Shown here piece after piece: positions 61,818 to 64,000 of a stretch of 64,000 bases of DNA; the first letter of the stretch is position 1; each line of letters opens with the position of its first letter. Made by a program: the position numbers and the translations under genes. Origin of the DNA: Leptobrachium leishanense (taxonomy: Eukaryota > Chordata > Amphibia > Anura > Megophryidae); NCBI GenBank assembly GCA_009667805.1, contig CM019063.1, forward strand, positions 349,436,862-349,500,861, in the 5' to 3' direction. Below the pieces are notes generated by a model. That model was not told the origin of the DNA. It saw only the letters and a program-made list of their open reading frames with translations, and searched no databases.

Positions 61818-62210
61818 ATAAAGCCCCCAGCTCATGGATATACTGCCCCCAGCACATGGATATACTGCCCCCAGCTCATGGATATACTGCCCCCAGCACA
61901 TGGATATACTGGCCCCAGCACATGGATATACTGGCCCCAGCACATGGATATACTGGCCCCAGCTCATGCATATGCCCCCAGCTCATGGATACTGCCCCCC
62001 GCTCATGCATATGTCCCCCAGCTCATGGATAATGCCCCCCAGCTCATGGATATTGCCCCCCCGCTCATGGATATGCCCCCAGCTCATGGATATGCCCCCA
62101 GCTCATGGATATGCCCCCAGCTCATGGATATGCCCCCCAGCTCATGGATATGCCCCCCCGCTCATGGATTTGCCCCCCGCTCATGGATTTGCCCCCCGCT
62201 CATGGATAAT
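61818..62210. repeat. Tandem array in hAT copy 1, AGCTCATGGATATGCCCCC unit
   Basis: About twenty units of CCCCAGCTCATGGATAT with ACTGCC or G linkers of varying length. In reverse complement this is GGGGGCA-TATCCATGAGCT, the same word as minisatellites 1 and 2. Confidence 0.95.
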
Positions 62211-62235
62211 GCCCGCACCCGGCACTATCCGCACA

Positions 62236-62628
62236 TACTTACCTTCCTGGGCGACGCCGGGAAAGTCTTCGCACACGCTCCTTGGAAGGCCCCCCAGCCG
62301 CGATCACATGGTCCCACGTGGTTGCGGCTGGGGGCCTTCCAACGAGCGCACGCGCGGAAACTTTCCCGGCGTTGCCCAGGAAGGTAAGTATGAACGCGGT
62401 CAGTGCCAGGTGCCTGTCCGAATGCTGTATCGGCATTCGGACAGGCCCCTGCAGCTGCTCTCCTCACTGTTTCATACTTACCTTCCTGGGCGACGCCGGG
62501 AAAGTTTCCGAGCGTACGCTCATTGGAAGGACCCCAGCCGCGACCACGTGGGACCATGTGATCGCGGCTGGGGGCCTTCCAAGGAGCGCGCAAAGACTTT
62601 CCCGGCGTCGCCCAGGAAGGTAAGTATG
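62236..62628. repeat. Two adjacent 150-bp palindromes in hAT copy 1
   Basis: In each, CTTACCTTCCTGGGCGACGC...TTGGAAGG-CCCCAGCCGCG is followed by its complement, CGCGGCTGGGGGCCTTCCAA...GCGTCGCCCAGGAAGGTAAG (62236-62389 and 62476-62628). They are separated by the small hairpin GCCTGTCCGAATGC / GCATTCGGACAGGC (62412-62448). ORFs across this stretch are artefacts of the duplication. Confidence 0.92.
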
Positions 62629-62850
62629 AGCGGAGAGCAGCTGCAGGGCCTGTCCGAATGCCGATAGAGCATTCAGACAGCCGCCCCAGCCCCTCGGATG
62701 CCGGCAAGCCGGCTCAATGCCGGCTTCCGGTATCGGAAAAAAATATCTGGGGTACTGCAGGAGTACCAAGTACTCCTGCAGTACCCGGTAATCGGCACCG
62801 ATACTAGTATTGGTATCGGTGCAACCCTAGTTGTATATACTGTTTTCTCC

Positions 62851-62887
62851 CTGATGAAGTCTGTAGAATACAAGGACGAAACGCGTT
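62851..62887 (+). ncRNA. Hammerhead-like ribozyme core in the Penelope-like element
   Basis: CTGATGA (62851-62857), then stem II GTC-TGTA, loop GAA, TACA-(AG)-GAC (62859-62877), then GAAA (62878-62881) and CGCGTT. CUGAUGA plus helix plus GAAA is the conserved hammerhead core, and such motifs are known in the terminal repeats of Penelope-like elements. Stem III would be very short, as in other retroelement hammerheads. The cleavage site and stem I were not verified. Confidence 0.6.
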
Positions 62888-63159
62888 GGGTTCCAAATAA
62901 ACCTTTTAAAACCGGCTTCCATGGCGGTCCTGTGATAGCGGGATATACCAGAGAATATCGGCGAATTGGTAACATCAAAAGATACCTTTATATGCCTGTT
63001 ACTTCAAACGCTCAGTGAGTGAATTGGTACGAAGTTACTGAAATCATATTATCGTTATTGCATGGATAATATGGACTTTATGGTTTCCCAATGCTTTGTG
63101 TGTTTGCAATTAAGTAAACACCAAATTGTTTGTCTACAGTCAATTTGTCATTTGTCTAA

Positions 63160-63411
63160 CAGGGTTATTCAAAGAGAATCGAAAAGTCACCGCACGTTAG
63201 GTGACTTTTCGTTCTCTTCAATTCGAAAATCCCACTTCAGTAGGGATGCACGGATACCACTTTAAGACCGAGTACCGATACTTTTTAAAAAGTACTCACC
63301 GATACCGAGTACAATACTTTTATTTTGTCATGTGACCGCTTTCCAATAAGAACAGACCTCATATTAAAATGCCCCCAGCTCACATGTATATATCCCCCCG
63401 AGATAGAGATT

Positions 63412-63445
<34 letters not shown>

Positions 63446-64000
63446 CACACAGAATGCCCCCAGCTCTCATGGAGACTGCCCCCAGCTCTCATGGAGACTG
63501 CCCCCAGCTCTCATGGAGACTGCCCCCAGTGAACGCTCAGGAAGCTGGCTGCGTGCATGATTCACGTGGCCGCCAGGCGCATCTGTGACGCTGACTCTCG
63601 GCTGGAGGCAGCGTCACAGAAGCACCGCCGGCCACATGATCGCACCACAGCAGCGCAACCGGACCTTCGGAAGGGGTGAGTATTGCAGCCGCTGGAGGGT
63701 AACGCTGTCCGCGTGCTTTTCATGCATCCGGCCAGCTTCCCCAGCCCCGCGGATACCGGCAAGCCGGCCCAGCGCTGGCTTCCGGTATCAGGGGGGTGTG
63801 TCGGGCCATTTGCACGAGTACTAAGTACTCGTGCAAACGACAGTATCGGCACCGATAGTAGTATCGGTGCATCCCTACATTTCGGCAACCCTGCGGTGTA
63901 TTCAGCAAGCACCACAGGGCCGTCGTAGTGCAGGGAAAAGCTGCCGAAAACTCACCGCAAAACCCAGGCGAATGCACACCGAAACCCGCAAAAACATCTG
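63160..64000. mobile_element. GGGTTATTC-family element, host of hAT copy 2, runs off the window
   Basis: Begins CAGGGTTATTCAAAGAGAAT and continues with AAAAGTCACCGCACG. After the hAT insertion it resumes with TTTCGGCAACCCTGCGGTGT, GCAAGCACCACAGGGCCG and GGCGAATGCACACCGAAACC. This is the reverse complement of 8520-8731, which gives an empty-site reference. Confidence 0.8.
63241..63877. mobile_element. hAT element (TAGGGATGCACCGATAC family), copy 2
   Basis: 637 bases with ends TAGGGATGCACGGATACC and AGTATCGGTGCATCCCTA. The flanks CACTTCAG (63233-63240) and CATTTCGG (63878-63885) match at six of eight positions. It shares with copy 1 the terminal 70 bases and the GAACAGACCTCATAT block, but has a different internal array (GCTCTCATGGAGACTGCCCC, four units, 63450-63530) and a (TA)n tract at 63410-63445. 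Confidence 0.9.

Larger units (their letters stand above)
61700..62829. mobile_element. hAT element (TAGGGATGCACCGATAC family), copy 1
   Basis: Starts TAGGGATGCACCGATACC and ends GGTATCGGTGCAACCCTA. The flanks ATTGTATA (61692-61699) and GTTGTATA (62830-62837) are an 8-bp target duplication with one change. It contains a 19-base tandem array (61818-62210) and two large palindromes (62236-62628). No transposase. It split the Penelope-like element. Confidence 0.9.
58490..63159 (+). mobile_element. Penelope-like retroelement, 5' truncated, split by a hAT element
   Basis: Protein remnants (RT plus GIY-YIG), then about 430 bases of 3' region, then after the hAT insertion (61700-62829) a hammerhead-like motif and the 3' tail. 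Removing the hAT element joins GAGAGATTGTATA to TACTGTTTTCTCC. The extents at both ends are approximate. It starts within about 20 bases of the ubxn8 exon at 58349-58471, in that gene's upstream intron, in the opposite orientation. Confidence 0.75.

Noticed and set aside
61834..62707. Several 100-277-residue ORFs on both strands
   Set aside because: They run through the tandem array and duplicated palindromes of hAT copy 1; no transposase motif (no BED finger, DDE or dimerisation domain).

Overview
This window looks like vertebrate, most likely anuran (frog), nuclear DNA: interrupted genes with GT-AG introns, and sequence made mostly of transposons (hAT, Tc1/mariner, PIF/Harbinger-like, T2/Kolobok-like, L1, L2, Penelope, LTR elements) and C-rich minisatellites. 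The amphibian assignment is an inference from TE composition (a GIY-YIG Penelope-like element, T2-type TTAA MITEs, hairpin-rich MITEs). It was not tested by any search.

Two real genes are present, both cut by the window edge and arranged tail to tail. On the + strand, 1295-6543 holds the last five coding exons of the PP2A catalytic subunit. They encode residues 105-309 of a 309-residue protein, all intron phases fit, and the 3' UTR has an AATAAA at 7190. Proline 108 (RYPERI) and the neighbouring gene both point to the beta isoform, ppp2cb. On the - strand, five small exons (58349-58471, 57288-57434, 45880-45918, 39791-39865, 25952-26116) encode the C-terminal 182 residues of UBXN8, an ER-membrane UBX protein that recruits p97/VCP. 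Most of these exons are far too short to show up as ORFs; they were found by reading the - strand between splice sites. As I recall, human UBXN8 and PPP2CB are also convergent neighbours on chromosome 8p12, so the synteny supports both calls. The 5' exons of both genes lie outside the window.

Layout: 1-7.2 kb is ppp2cb, with a G-rich VNTR in an intron. 7.2-25.9 kb is intergenic: L2 and hAT fragments, a dead Tc1 element, a 2.7-kb C-rich minisatellite, a hairpin-rich repeat, a candidate LTR, a second Tc1 element and an L1-like remnant. 25.9-58.5 kb is ubxn8, whose introns are packed with nested transposons, a Gypsy LTR remnant, a third Tc1 copy, an L2, L1 pieces, a 1.9-kb LTR-like element and two related minisatellites. 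58.5-64 kb is a decayed Penelope-like element with RT, GIY-YIG nuclease and a hammerhead-like motif, split by a hAT element; a second hAT copy of the same family sits in another MITE at the right edge.

I found no undescribed gene system. The most noteworthy items are the hidden ubxn8 exons, a 21-bp micro-inversion between two Tc1 copies, one minisatellite unit recurring in independent arrays and inside hAT elements, a 260-bp near-perfect palindrome, duplicated 150-bp palindromes inside a hAT element, and a three-level nest of insertions with identifiable target duplications.
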